Positions 24,038 to 36,400 of a stretch of 64,000 bases of DNA are shown piece by piece (within the stretch, counting starts at the first letter, position 1; the number at the start of each line of letters is the position of its first letter). The notes beneath the pieces are model-generated. The model was not told the DNA's origin, made no database searches, and was given only the letters and a program-made list of their open reading frames with translations. The position numbers and the translations under genes were made by a program. Origin of the DNA: Epiperipatus broadwayi (lineage: Eukaryota > Onychophora > Udeonychophora > Euonychophora > Peripatidae); assembly GCA_028023455.1 (NCBI GenBank), contig JAQFVV010006231.1, positions 4,292,036 through 4,356,035 of the forward strand, in the 5' to 3' direction.

Positions 24038-25225
24038 GGTTAGTGATGTGATGTAATGTACTGTCGCTTCTTTTTAAATGAAGTCAAGAATCTCTTAGCA
24101 ATTATGCCCAGAGAAACCTGTTAGCCATTTTATTTTCCATTCGCCAGACTAAGTTTTCCCATATTCTGCTACATCCCATTTCCACAACATAATCTTTGTC
24201 AACTCTATGGCCTTTATATCTAAATCCCTCTTATCTTTTCCCATACCCAACATAAAAAACAATAATCCACTTTCTGTATAATCATTTTTTTTCATATTTA
24301 TTCTTCCATAACTTCATTATATGTACCCTTTCTGTTTTCAAGCATTTACATTCAATTAACAGATGCCTAATATTTTCTATTCCTTCCTTACATAATTTAC
24401 AGACTAAATCACCCATATTTTTCCATTTACATGTATATTATCTTGTTGCTAAAGATCCCATTCAAGCCTTAAACAATAAACTACTTTCCTTACTATTATC
24501 TTATATTAAGCCAATAAACATCACAAGACCACCTTCCCTTATGCTTGTGTATAACTATTGTTAAAACAGGCAAAATTCACTATATGTATGCCACACACAG
24601 CAAGCTAAAGTAATCAATGGATGCCAGAAGGCTTGTGCATAAAATCCAGAAACTAGTCTGGGGATATTAGACAAGTAGGCACTAGATGGGGATTTTATGC
24701 ACAAGCCTTCTGGCATCTATTGATTACTCTAGCTTGCTGTGTGTGGCATACGTATAGTGAGTTTTGTCTGTTTTTATCTCATATTAACTTGCACCTAATA
24801 TTCTATTTATTTTTTTATATATTTAAACTCTTTTTACTCTCCATACTAGTTCTCCATCTCTCTAACTCCCTATTCTTTATTAATAAATCTATTCTTTTAT
24901 CCCATTCCTTACCACTATAACACTCAACAATCATCCTAACACAATCATCCCTTGTTTTGTACAAATACACTGATATAAATTCTTTATCCAAATCTTTTGC
25001 ATACCACATTACCTTTCTCACCCATCTTGTTGCCTGCCCTTTACCCATAAACCAATACTATTTTGGCTATTCTTTTATTATCCATGAACTGCAATCTACC
25101 AAACATTTTCATTTTACTTTTTGCATCTCTCATATGAAAACTTGACCATCCCATTTCTCCTTGAATTGCCCCCCCCCTTGCTGTCCATATATTTGCATCC
25201 AATGCATGTCTTCCTACTTTCCTTT
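24038..25225 (-). pseudogene. LINE family 2, 3' fragment
   Basis: On the minus strand this matches the C-terminal third of the longer copy at 61168-63610. Shared peptides include RWVRKVMWYAKDLDKEFISVYLYK and CYSGKEWDKRI. The 3' tail is a run of CATCA/CATTA units (about 24041-24058), as in the other copy. Stops and frameshifts break the frame. An F1 element is inserted at 24509-24774, splitting the fragment. The part further 5' is missing. Confidence 0.8.
24497..24786 (+). mobile_element. F1 element inserted in LINE family 2 fragment
   Basis: The element (24509-24774) is flanked by TATCTTATATTA (24497-24508) and TATCTCATATTA (24775-24786), a 12-bp duplication with one change. It starts with the asymmetric flank AGCCAATAAACATCAC. 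A palindrome of two arms of about 85 bp (24561-24645 and 24690-24774) follows, with a 45-bp loop. The loop keeps GAAACTAGTC and GGCACTAGATGGGG but has lost CTGATGA. The host LINE reads across once the element and one duplication are removed. Confidence 0.8.
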
Positions 25226-25664
25226 GAAAACAAAAATAACAAAAGCGTTAACAAAAATTATCACCTAGTAATCGGAAAATCTTGCTATATTTTATCCTTT
25301 ACTATATTTGTTTAATACTTTAGAGTAATAAACTTTCTAAGCACCAGCTATATTAATTGCAAACAATGCTTTATAATATCAAAATCCATCACTGCATTTG
25401 TCATTGATTAAATTCAGTATGACATGAGGTCCTTGAATTGCTTCCGGTGCTTATGAACCCTCAAGCAATAAAGCCACTTGATTATTTATTTCTATGGTAC
25501 ATATTTACAGAGATTATCCAATTTTCCAGGCTTTGTTGGCCTCTTTGCTCTACATCACCTGGAGGAGTTGGCTTTTGATTGATTAAGAATTGTTGGTATT
25601 GAATTTTAATGTGCTGACATCATATGCTAAATAAATAAAAACAGTTATTTATTTATTAATTGTA
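25226..25664. other. No gene recognised
   Basis: AT-rich DNA between two LINE fragments. No exon or repeat in common with the rest of the window is seen. Confidence 0.4.
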
Positions 25665-25990
25665 TCATCAACCATTATCAATCCACTGCAGGATGAAGGT
25701 CTCTTCAAGTTCAATCCATCTTCTCTGATCTTTAGCTTCTCTCCTCCACATCACCACTGCACACTTTTTTATTTCATCCATCTGTCTTACATGTGGTCTC
25801 TTTCTGGGTCTTTTACAATCTCTTGAAATCCAGTTTAAGATTTCAATTGTCCATCTATTATCATCTCTTCTAGCAATATGTTCAGCCCAACTCACATTGT
25901 CTTTTAATTTTTTCAATGAGGTCAGTAGCACCTGTTTGTTCTCTTACCCATATATTGCATTTTCGAGCTCTTCTTGTTACCCCCAACATT
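25665..25990 (-). pseudogene. RTE LINE, 5'-truncated 3' end
   Basis: This is the last 110 codons or so of the RTE ORF, closely similar to 1109-1440 on the minus strand. It has AEHIARRDDNRWTIEIL and DCKRPRKRPHVR, and it ends WIDNG plus stop. The tail is a single TGA-type unit. The 5' part is missing at about 25990, a usual result of incomplete reverse transcription. A frameshift separates the 25931 end from the upstream part. Confidence 0.85.
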
Positions 25991-27633
25991 TAAGAAAAAT
26001 TTTTTTTGCATTAAGTCTCAGACAGTAATAAAACATTCAAAGTAACTTTATGTCCCCTGAGATCTTTAAGAATTGAAACACTACATGAGAACAGATTCAA
26101 TATTCCCAATATATGTTTCACCAGGTCAATTATCATCTTATTAGTTTAGGTAGTATGATGGACAAATGATATTTATAAAACAGATAGAATATCATTATAT
26201 ATGTATATATATTGTAACCCCTCACCACTGATCACCATCACTAACAAATACCCGGGTGTGCCAATTCTATGGATCATAGAATAAACTATTAATCTGACTT
26301 TACCCTAAATTTACTTATGAGACTCTTAAATATAGTTTTACCTTAACCTAGCTCAGTTGAGGGATACAGAGGTGTATGAGGTGCACAACGTACATTAGAT
26401 GTGGGAGAAAATATCATAATGAATAGGAAATAAAACATCTATTAAATTCTATACTAAACAAAAATTAAATTGGTAAAATTCTACCATCTAAATTTACCTA
26501 ATTATGATCTATACTCCACCTTCTCCCATCATCCACATGCATTGAACAACCTCTACCATATTAGAAAATTTAAACTAATAAATAAAATATAATATTTAGA
26601 AACTATAAGGTATAACAAGTTGGATCTGAACTTAAACTAAACCTATCATTACTAAATTATTAATTATACACTAATCTAATCTAATTAACTGAATTGATTA
26701 TTTAATCTGAATTAAATATTGAAGATCTCAGGGAATCTGCTTATGGCATGGCTTAATCTAAAATCTCTATCTCTCAATAACTATTATTTAATATTATGAA
26801 AAATAATAATATAAACTAAGCAATACCCTAACTAAATAATGGCAGTTAGATAATGAAAGAAATCGGTCACATTTTGATTTTAATTCATCATCCAAACAAT
26901 TACTAAATAATAAAACCCTTTAAGACAATCAGTAGATAATTGGCATCTTATACAGTGTTTGAATCAAGGAAATCAATATCATCATATCTGGAGGTTTATC
27001 ATAATTAAATGAAAATACAATTATATCATATTAAATAAAATAAATGTGTGAGCATGTGTGGAAATATGAAACACAAATGCATGTTAAAGAAGAATTCTAA
27101 ATACAATTTTGAATAATAAAATATTTATTAACAAAATAAAAAAATAGTTCAGCAAACATTTAATCTCTTTCTCATTGGTATAAGTACAAATTTTAAATCA
27201 CTAGTTAAAGTTTACATAAAAATAAGTAACACAATATGATCTCTTAAATTTCAAATTTAACATATTTCATCTATCAAAACATCCTGATAGATTCGTGAAA
27301 CATCTTATACCCTTACCATTAAATAATGAACCAAAATAAAATCTATATATTTTACTGTAAAGGAAATGGTTTTTTTAGTTATCAGCTACTTTTGATAAAC
27401 CTATAGAACTGAAGAAATATAACTTTATACTTCTAGTAATCAACTACAAAATTTACCTTGTGTTCAACATTTTGTTTTACAACACTCAGTTATCAATTAA
27501 CTTAATAAATCTATGACAAACAACATGGGTTAAATATTTTAATTACACTATAAAATAAAATTATAATTTTGCATTTTATTCAAATGCACCTTAACTATAA
27601 CTAAAGTAAAGGGGTTTGAAACCTAAGAATAAT
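25991..27633. other. AT-rich DNA without a recognised gene
   Basis: A less AT-rich patch at about 26215-26420 starts TGTAACCCCTCACC after a TA run and could be the edge of an unidentified element. No partner repeat was found in the window. The rest is plain AT-rich sequence. Confidence 0.4.
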
Positions 27634-27850
27634 ATCAAACTATGTTTTGCAAAATGAAATAAATAGCTCCATTAATTAAATATATTCTTACCAAATTATA
27701 TCTTGCAAAATGAAATGAATAATTCCATTAATTAAATATATTCTTACTAAACTATATCTTGCAAAATGAAATAAATAATGCCATTAATTTAAATATATTT
27801 TTACCAAACTATATGTTGCAAAATGAAATAAATAATTCCATTGATTAAAT
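27634..27850. repeat. Minisatellite, 56-57 bp unit, about four copies
   Basis: The marker TTGCAAAATGAAAT recurs at spacings of 56, 56 and 57 bases (from about 27647, 27703, 27759 and 27816), each time followed by ATTAATTAAATATATT or a close variant. Degenerate units continue to about 27960. Confidence 0.85.
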
Positions 27851-27960
27851 ATATTTTGTCTTTGCAACATTGAAATAAAGTATTCTATTAAATAACTGTT
27901 TTATTTTGCCAAAATAGAAATAAATAATTCTATTCATTAACTATATCTTATCTTTGCTTG

Positions 27961-29511
27961 CTTACTTAATCAAATGATGATTGAATGATAAAAATTGATA
28001 TGAAACCTAAATGATCACTACAAAATGTTTTAAAATGATAATTAAAGTTGTTTCTATATCTTTCAAATTAACACTTTATGCATGAGTCTGTATTATGCTG
28101 TGTGTCAAAGAATAAATAATTAATTCTAATCAATCTAATCGTTTTGCTTATGAAGTTATAATATAATCATAATACGGACAAAGGCAATGGACAATCAAGC
28201 TTTAATCACTAACTTCAATATAGCTGTTTTGTAAGAAAATCAATTCTGCCTTTATTCTTCTTTTTATCAATAAATTATCTGGCACTTGGCTATAATATAA
28301 GCTTGAAAAATATTCAATAAACTCATGGGGATAAAATATTTTTACAATTCAAATCAGATAAATATCAACACAACAACTCCCAAGTCTACTTCTGAGACTA
28401 ACTAAACTGGTGGAATAAATCTCATCACCAAATGATCAGGGAGATAATATACTTAACTTCATATACTTTAATTTGTAATATCAAATATCAAAACTGGAGG
28501 ATTCAATCTACTCCTATCAAAAATACTTCAATACACAGAAAAGAAGGGATTACTCGATTCCATACACTATACTAGGCAATCTACCCATATTAAATATTCA
28601 AATAACAGAAGGGGAGAGATTACTCAATCCCATAAATACTATAAAACATTGCTAACTTTACTATGTATAGCCACAAAAATACTTTTCCATTCAAGCATAA
28701 TAAGAACAATAATTCACTTAAATAAATCTCTAATCCTTTCAAACAATTGACCATCCTCTTCCTCCGAAACTGATTGACTTTATATCATTTGTACTTGCAA
28801 TTAACATATGATTATAGCTAAGTTTATTAATGGACACACATATACAAGCATAATAATACCCAGACCATTCAAATCCCAGTAAGCAAAGAACTACTGTTAA
28901 AATGTCAATTACTAATTGTAAAAGCAATAAGGAATAAATATTTCATATCTGATAATATAATATTTAGGACTTAGGTATCATACTAATAATGGTTGGAAAA
29001 CAAGGCAATAATTTCTATTGGCAAGCAAGACAAAATAATTTTTTAATAGTGCATTTACATTAGCACAAATCTAAAGTAAAAATTTGGCTTAGACAAATAA
29101 TAAAACTTTATATTCCAGGTTAACTAATTATTGAAAATAATTATTTTTTAAATCTATTGAAAACGCATAGATATAATATAAGAACCTATATAATGTGCTT
29201 CTTTTAAAGAAGAGCTATCACCCCTATTAACATTACATGGATGCCTCCCTCTCTTACCACGCACATATGTTATAATTTAACACACGATAAAACTTATATT
29301 AAACTAAAATTAAAAAAAAATACCTTGTACAATATTTCCCTTAATATTGTACATTTATGAGACATTCTAGTAGAATAATAATACATGTTAATAAAATAAT
29401 AAAAATAACAAAACACTTTTTAAACTATCACTATCTGTCTTAATACTATTAAATAATAAATAAATAAAGTTTTCTTTTTCTTTCTTCTTTCTTGGTTATA
29501 AAAATGAAGAG
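27961..29511. other. AT-rich DNA without a recognised gene
   Basis: A diverged 37-bp direct repeat (28535-28572 and 28604-28640, core GATTACTC.AT.CCATA) is the only structure seen. The right part may lie downstream of the candidate host gene's polyadenylation site. Confidence 0.4.
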
Positions 29512-29517
29512 TTTATT
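29512..29517 (-). terminator. Polyadenylation signal AATAAA for candidate gene
   Basis: AATAAA on the minus strand lies 35 bases after the stop codon of the candidate terminal exon. In AT-rich DNA this hexamer is common, so it supports the gene model only together with the two exons. Confidence 0.35.
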
Positions 29518-29551
29518 GATAGTTTATGAATGACATTCCTTGGTCATCTCT

Positions 29552-29609
29552 TCAATAATAATAATTATTAGCACACAAATATAAATATTGATGAATACAT
29601 AACACGTTC
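29552..29609 (-). CDS. Candidate terminal coding exon of a host gene
   Basis: A strong acceptor precedes it: a T-rich tract then CTGCAG ending at 29610. Joined in phase to the exon at 30664-30777, it adds an arginine across the junction and then an 18-residue tail (NVLCIHQYLYLC ... YYY) before TGA at 29552-29554. The tail is short and of unremarkable composition. Its support is the acceptor, the fitting phase and the AATAAA 35 bases on. The intron would be about 1.05 kb. Confidence 0.35.
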
Positions 29610-30663
29610 CTGCAGAAAAACAAAACAATATTATTTTTTAAAATTCATAAGAGCAGATTCAATGTTCTTAGCTATCAGCTAATGAATTGCTGTTAACATT
29701 ATATATGAGGAATTTGATTAATTAAGCAATATTTTTTCACAATGCAAATAAAGTAGTAGTTCATACTTCATTCCTAGGATATATTAAAAAAATTATTTTT
29801 CATTTTTAGATCCATTCAGAATGTATGTAATTATTTAACTAATAATATTTATTTAGATGAGTTTGTTGGCACTATTATAGACAGAAAAGTTTCACAGTGA
29901 GTGAGGAGTTCATTTAATAAAGCAAAGTCATAATTTATCCATTTTATAAATTCGTTTCTCCTATCAGTTTGGAAAAACAGGTAAATATTAATAGCACATT
30001 CAATTGCACATTTAGTCTTGTATTTTTAAATAGGTAAAAATAGAATTACGAAAATGTTCTAATAATAATGATGATAAAATTAAATAATTCATACGCATTC
30101 TTTTAAATCTTCCTTCATAACTAGCATAAAATTTTTCATAAAGAGTTCTGAAAATGTTTAATAACATTTCACAAATTACACACACCGCAGTTGTTCCATT
30201 AATAATATAATTAAAACAGAGAAAAATAATTTTGAAAAATAAACAAACATTCTTCTTTCTTCTTTCCCATTAGGTTTAAAGTTTAAATAAAGCAATTTTA
30301 CAATACTATTATACATTCCCATTCTTTCTTTTAATAGTGGCAATTTAAACTTAAATAATATAGCATAGACACTTACATGCATTTTAGACAATGGTTGGAG
30401 AATCTAAATAGTCAGCTAAGGATAGGATCAATGTATCTCTTAGTGCGGTTTAAGTACTCATATCTGTGAACCAATAATATATTTTATTCTTTCAACTTGA
30501 ACTTTGGAAGAAGAAAAAATTATACTAACAAACTTTGTTAATAAATGAATTTAAAAATGAAACAGTATTGGAAGATCTTTTAGCAGTTTGTAGTTGAAGT
30601 CATAGTTGTTGGAGTCCCTAAAAATTATAAGTATCGCTTTTTTACAGATTTTTAAAATATTAC

Positions 30664-30777
30664 CTCACACTTTTTCTCTTCCAATAGTCCAAGATATCTG
30701 AAAGTTCAAAGATCAGCAGACAGATACTAATTGCTCCTCCCATTACAATAAAACTTAATTTATGCAAGAAACTTTGT
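30664..30777 (-). CDS. Candidate exon with a membrane segment, receptor-like
   Basis: This 114-base exon lies between a good acceptor (pyrimidine tract CTTTTCTTTCTTTTTCAAG ending at 30778) and a donor, GAG then GTAATA. In the phase that skips the first base it encodes 37 residues without a stop: QSFLHKL, then a hydrophobic segment SFIVMGGAISICLLIFEL, then the polar SDILDYWKRKSV. A single membrane helix followed by a basic patch near the C terminus resembles the last membrane segment (M4) of ionotropic glutamate receptor-type channels. That identification is a guess from pattern only. No further exon of such a protein was found upstream (to the right) in the window. Confidence 0.42.
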
Positions 30778-31746
30778 CTTGAAAAAGAAAGAAAAGTGTG
30801 GGGGGGGGGAATTATTCTGTCTTTTAAATAAATAAAAAAAAAATTAAATATTAAATTGAACTAAGGATTAGATATTCTGTACTTTAAAAACAACAGAATA
30901 AAAATAACAATTGTTTAATAATTCATCACTCCACTACTCAATTAATTCACTTAAAATGTAATTAGGCTGGTTTTTAACACTATTATTTATAAAATTAAAT
31001 ATTTATGTATGAAATGTGATATTTAATGATTTAATGAAGCATATGAATGAAAAATGAAGTTGAATAATGATATTGGCATACATGAATATTTACAAACAAT
31101 GCACTATAGACACTAAACTGATATGACTAAATGACTATTTTAATGATGATGCAGTGCAACATATTTCACTGTTTATACTATAAATTAAAATATGTAAAGC
31201 AAATGAACTAGAGAATCACTCAAACAAGTCTTAATATTTATTTGTGAACAAATAAAACTAATTAGCATCAACTCAAACTGAACTGACTATATTTATGACA
31301 AGCCACCCCCCTATCCTATTATTAATTATACCCTAAAATAAGATAATAAACATCCAATAATTTTTAAATTACATCTCCACTTTTAATCATAGTTTTAAGT
31401 CATAAATAAAAAAATTTAAAAATTTCGTGTTCTTTTTTTTTTTAAAAGAAGATAATATCAAATGTTACTGATATAATACCATACAATTACAAATATTATT
31501 TTTGGTGCCAAATCAGAAGGTCACAAGATATATATAATTAAATTCCAACCAGTAACCACCTAAACATTCACAGTAAAATATAGTAATCAATATTTCTCAC
31601 TGCTGTCAAGGCAACCTTCATGCCTTTTAATAGCAAGAATGGAAATATATATATATAAGAAGTCAATACTCATAATTTTAATATATAACAAAATCCCATT
31701 TTTAAAGCAAATACTATGTTGTAAGTATTTGCCTGAAGGTTAGTGG
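30778..31746. other. No gene recognised; F3 fragment near the end
   Basis: A G11 run sits at about 30799-30809, just upstream of the candidate exon's acceptor. A T11 tract lies at 31433-31443. A short F3-like piece (CTGCTGTCAAGGCAACC) is at about 31560-31650. Confidence 0.45.
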
Positions 31747-31926
31747 TGATGGTATATTTTTGACTATTTCCATCATCTATGAGTGAATGTTGAATGTATA
31801 GAAAATTTTAAACTTTATATAAACTTTCCAAATACAACAACTTGCTAGTAATAACACACAAATAAACAACATAGGTTAGTAATTACACAACATTTCTAGT
31901 AGTATTATTCTCCATTCTTCTTCAAT
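31747..31926 (-). repeat. F4 repeat, left inverted arm
   Basis: This is the reverse complement of the right arm at 32262-32450, about 180 bp with moderate divergence. Shared blocks are GACTATTTCCATCATCTATG, GAGTGAATGTTGAATG and GTTAGTAATTACACAACATT. On the minus strand its end reads TTGAAGA ... AGAAATGTTGTG, a decayed version of the hammerhead-like core kept in the right arm. Confidence 0.75.
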
Positions 31927-31933
31927 AGTAAAC

Positions 31934-31950
31934 AATAATAATAATAATAA

Positions 31951-32039
<89 letters not shown>

Positions 32040-32063
32040 ATAATAATAATAATAATAATAATA
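31934..32063. repeat. Long TAA/TAG trinucleotide microsatellite
   Basis: A block of TAA units, about 30 TAG units, then TAA units again. It lies exactly between the two inverted F4 arms, next to the hammerhead-like end of the left one. Its length is likely to vary between individuals. Confidence 0.95.
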
Positions 32064-32175
32064 ATATAAAAAAAATTAATTAGCCTTGCTCATAAAAAAA
32101 AATTTGATGGATTCAGGAGGATTTGAACCAACCCTCATATATAAATATATCAAATTTCTACTATATGTTGCCTTT

Positions 32176-32247
32176 GACAGAATAGCTCAGTTGGTAGAGC
32201 ATTTGCCTTAAATTCAATATTCAAGAATCTAAAGGTGCAACTTCACT
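32176..32247 (+). other. tRNA-like sequence with strong A box
   Basis: TAGCTCAGTTGG at 32183-32194, continuing GTAGAGCATTTGCC, is a canonical tRNA D-arm and A box. The expected T-arm position reads AGGTGCAACTTC, a poor B box. The acceptor stem does not pair, so this is not a functional tRNA; it is a tRNA-derived SINE head or a pseudo-tRNA. It directly precedes the F4 right arm. GATTTGAACC at about 32121-32130 is a B box in the opposite orientation. Confidence 0.6.
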
Positions 32248-32261
32248 GTGCATACAGGCCA

Positions 32262-32450
32262 GCAACACCTGAAGAAGATTGGAGAATAATACTACTTGAA
32301 ATGTTGTGTAATTACTAACCTGTGTTGTCTATTTCTGTTTTATTACTAACAATTTGTTTGTATTTGGAAAGTTTAAATAAAGTTTAAAATTTTCTACTGC
32401 ATTCAACATTCACTCATAGATGATGGAAATAGTCCAACATATCACATCTA
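32262..32450 (+). repeat. F4 repeat, right inverted arm with hammerhead-like motif
   Basis: The first 50 bases carry ACAC (32265-32268), CTGAAGA (32269-32275), a 22-base insert, GAAA (32298-32301), TGTT and GTGT (32306-32309). ACAC and GTGT can form stem I, CTGAAGA fits CUGANGA, and the A-U-G-U after GAA gives the two-base-pair stem III typical of minimal hammerheads in Penelope-like elements. Stem II pairs poorly as written. The rest of the arm is non-coding and ends near TCATAGATGATGG and the following 40 bases. Confidence 0.5.
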
Positions 32451-33426
32451 TGTTGTAAGGCTTAGGCAACTCATATATAAAGCGGATATTTTAAGCTCCA
32501 ACATAGTTTATTTAGTTCATTTCTATTATTATACTGTAGCTTTTGACAATGTGTCAAATATTTTAAATCTAACATTTTAGAAAGTAGTATATATATATCT
32601 GTTGTTTATTCTAATTATTCTCAATGCGTATTAATTAGCATAATTAAATGAAAAGAAGATATAGGACACAATAACAAAAATTCACAGTATTTAAAAAACA
32701 TAGCCATTGGGGTTAATATATATACAACACTATTAATTAAAATTCTAGAAAACATATCATTAAAGGTGTAAATTAGCAATCACTGAATTTTTTCATTAAA
32801 AGAATGTTAATAACTATGTCCATTTTTTTAAAAAAACGTAATTAGTATTGAAAATGACTGACAAGTAAGCCTTCAAAAACAATTCCTCATGACATTCTTT
32901 ATTAAATGATAAATATGTAACACAGTTAATTTAGAAAGAAAAAAAAACTGTTATTGAAAATCAATAAACAAAATAAAATCAGAATTAAAACTTATTAAAT
33001 GATAAAGTATTTAGAAATTAATGGATGTTTGTTAACCAATGTTTTATATATATGTGACGTGTATATAATTTGTATACTATACATAGATTATATGGAAATA
33101 AGAAGAAATATATAAAATCTAACTAAAAGAAATTTTGTTTTTTTAATTGTGTTTTGGTTTTTTTATTCATAGATTATACTTATACGTAGAAACCCGTAGA
33201 AATACCCTTTTTTGTTATTTTTATAGTTATATTTAATTTTTATAGTAAAAAAAATGTATAAAATAAAACACACACTTACATAAAAAATGTTAGTGAGTAC
33301 AGTACTCTATTAATTTTAATCTTTTTCCTCTCCATAAACAAATGTTTATTAAATATTTAACACTAAGAATATATAATAATATTTCAAAATTGGTAAAAAA
33401 ATTAAAATCTTTATGTTGTCTTCCAT
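32451..33426. other. AT-rich DNA without a recognised gene
   Basis: Nothing beyond short homopolymers and TA runs is seen. Confidence 0.45.
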
Positions 33427-33492
33427 AAAATAATAATCAGAAAATAATAATGAATTCTTTATTATTTATTATTATTTTCTGATTATTATTAT
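33427..33492. repeat. Short palindrome sharing the F5 end sequence
   Basis: ATAATAATCAGAAAATAAT and its reverse complement flank about 16 bases. The same block forms the outer end of both arms of the F5 element at 53350-53965, so this may be a minimal relic of that family. Confidence 0.6.
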
Positions 33493-36400
33493 TTTTATAT
33501 TTATAAAGGAATAATCATTATATGCACATGTTATAAGAATTTTTCATAAATCATCTTTTTAAAACATCATTTATTAACGCACAAATAATGTTCTTCCATG
33601 ACAATCTACTAACCAAATGGTAAAATATATTGCCATAGGAGGACATTATTTGTAAGTTTATTAAATTACTCCTCCAAAATCTGATTTTCGAAGGGTCATT
33701 ATAGTTCGATGCATTTGAAGATAATTATTATTTCAAAAATATCATTATTACGTTTATGTAATATTTGGAATTAACAATGCCTATTAATATACCATTTTTG
33801 GAGTGATGAACTTCTGAATATGACTTAGGACCTATTTAAATAAGATTTTCTATTTATTTTCATAGACTTTATGTTAGATCTCTAAACTGTCTGCTTCCTT
33901 TGTATATATCTTGGATCTCAATTAAAACGGGGTTCATTTTTTCCTGCTTTATAGTTAGATGATGATATTACAAAATGTTCAATTGAATTTAATTAAGAAC
34001 TAAAATCATGAAGGAAGAAAAAATAAAAATCCAATGATAACAGTAAATTTTATTTTATTTGAGGTAATCAAGAAATGTCAGCAAGAGTCTATTTTTTGAC
34101 ATGAAGGTAATTTGCAAAGAACATAACATTTATCAGAAAGTAAAATGGTGATTATAAGCCCAAAATAATATTACTTTTGAGGAAGTTGTTTTTTAACTAC
34201 CATATTATCAAGATTTATTAATTTGCTTCAAAAACAAATGGAGAACAGAAATGATGAACTGCTTTTAAGAGTGCAGGAAGTAAATTAGACTTGATTATAA
34301 TAATTATTTGATGCATTTTTAGCTCAATGTTTTTTTCCATTATTTCTATTTTTGAAATCTTAAAGATTCCTTTGAAAGACAGGATACATTCAATTGTAGT
34401 CATTTTAAAGACCCTTCAAAAATAGTTATTCACTTTTATGGCAAATAATTTCTGTTGGTCTGCAATAAATGCATTCTGGCGAAGCAATTACTATATAAAG
34501 ATTATTTTAAGATTTTGAAAAAATCAAGCCAAGCTAATGAAGAATAAAATGCTATCTATGCGACAGAATGCAAAGCATTTTTTGAAATGGAATTAGGGAA
34601 AATCTTTGTTTATAATAATTTCATGCTTATTAAATGAGGAATAGAAGTTTACTTTTTACTCCTTCTTACTGGAGATCATACAGCCTATGCTTGTTTTTAA
34701 TTTTGAATATGTTAATAAATCTTTAATATGCAAATTAAATGCAAATATTAAAGAAGCAATATTTATTTAAAAATTAAAATGTAGAATATAGAACAAAACT
34801 CTGGTGATGCCAGAATATCAATTTGAGGTGTAATTGTTGACTCAACCTAAAGAATAACCATTGGATTTGGAAAGTTATTTTAATGGTAAGTGATTTCCAA
34901 TAACTTCTACTAGTTATTTCTAGAATTACAAGAAAATGAATTATAGAAAATAATGTAAAAGAAACAGAATATGACCACAGTCATTAGAAAAAAATGTGAT
35001 AGTGACAGCCAATAAAGAAGCTTTTGGAAGATTTGCTACTTAAATTAGAAGATAACTAACAGATTATGATCTAATCCCAAGCATTTATTTTTGTGATGTG
35101 CAATATTCAAAAATGATTCTTTGTATTAAAAAATAAGAATATATTACATTTGAATAAAAAAAAATCCATCATTTAACTTTTCTACACAATCTAACTTCTA
35201 TAGGCATACTGATACATAAATTTGGATTCAAGGAATGTGCAACACAAATCTAATTAAGAGATTTTTAATGTTTAGTTTACGAATAGATACTTAAATCCCA
35301 GCTGGTATATTGCTAGACAATCTTAATTCTTTATATAACTTTGACTCTGAGAGTTCATTAAGTTCTCTCAAAGATAAATTCAGATAATAAAATAATAGCA
35401 ATAATATTTTATTATCAAAAAGTCAGCCATTCTTTGATGCTTTCTTAACATTTATTTTTTTAATACATTAAATCATAAGATCGAAATTTATTACCAAGTT
35501 TGTTTAACACATAGTTAGCTTTATGTGGCTTATTCCAAATTGAAAAATGTTTAAAGTAACAAAAATTCAGTATTTAAGAGTACTTTTATAAGAAATATTG
35601 TCAAAAATGCATACCATTTGAATTACACATTATTTTACCTAAAATATTATATATATATATATTTAATGTTTTCACAGTTGTATGATGTAGGTAAATGATG
35701 TTTTGGGTAAAACCATGTGTTATTATATATATATTATAATGGGATGGTAATGGGGGGAAGGTGGACTTATGGGCAATCATCATCAGTCCCAGTTCAACAT
35801 AAATATTTTAAATAATGAAATTTAATATAAAATATAAAGTAATGATAAAGTAAAAGAGATCACTGAGATCATTCTGAGTGATCAGCCCAGTTAACTCACT
35901 AGAATAATTATAAGTATAATTAAATATAAATTCACCAAGCACTATAAGTATAAGTCATCAATTATCATGAATGATTAACAATCAAAATAAATCAACAGTC
36001 AATCTTGTGACTGGATTTGAAATGAATTGCCTGAAGACCAGGCCGACTATTTAACCTTTGTCAGCTTGGGGCAATTATTTGAACATTAACTTGAATGCAC
36101 AAATTAAGTTCTCATTTATCAGAATACATAATAATCAAAACAATAATACTGGGATATTAAAACATGCTGATCATAATCAATGCTCTGGTCACTTAGTATC
36201 ATTAATGTACTGGCCAATTCTAAACTTAACTTTTAATAGAGACTAAACTAGAATGAAATGTAGTGCATGGACTTAATTCATGCCAATCCAAGATTTTTTT
36301 CAACTGGATGCCCATATACACTAATATACTCTCCTTTCATATAATTGACCATTATGCACAAATTTAGCTCAGAGAACATAAACTCTATAACTGTTATTAT

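Noticed and set aside
26215-29290. A single LTR or long element starting TGTAACCCCTCACC
   Set aside because: No second terminal repeat or coding remnant was found.
32176-32247. Functional tRNA gene
   Set aside because: The A box is excellent, but acceptor stem and T-arm do not pair.
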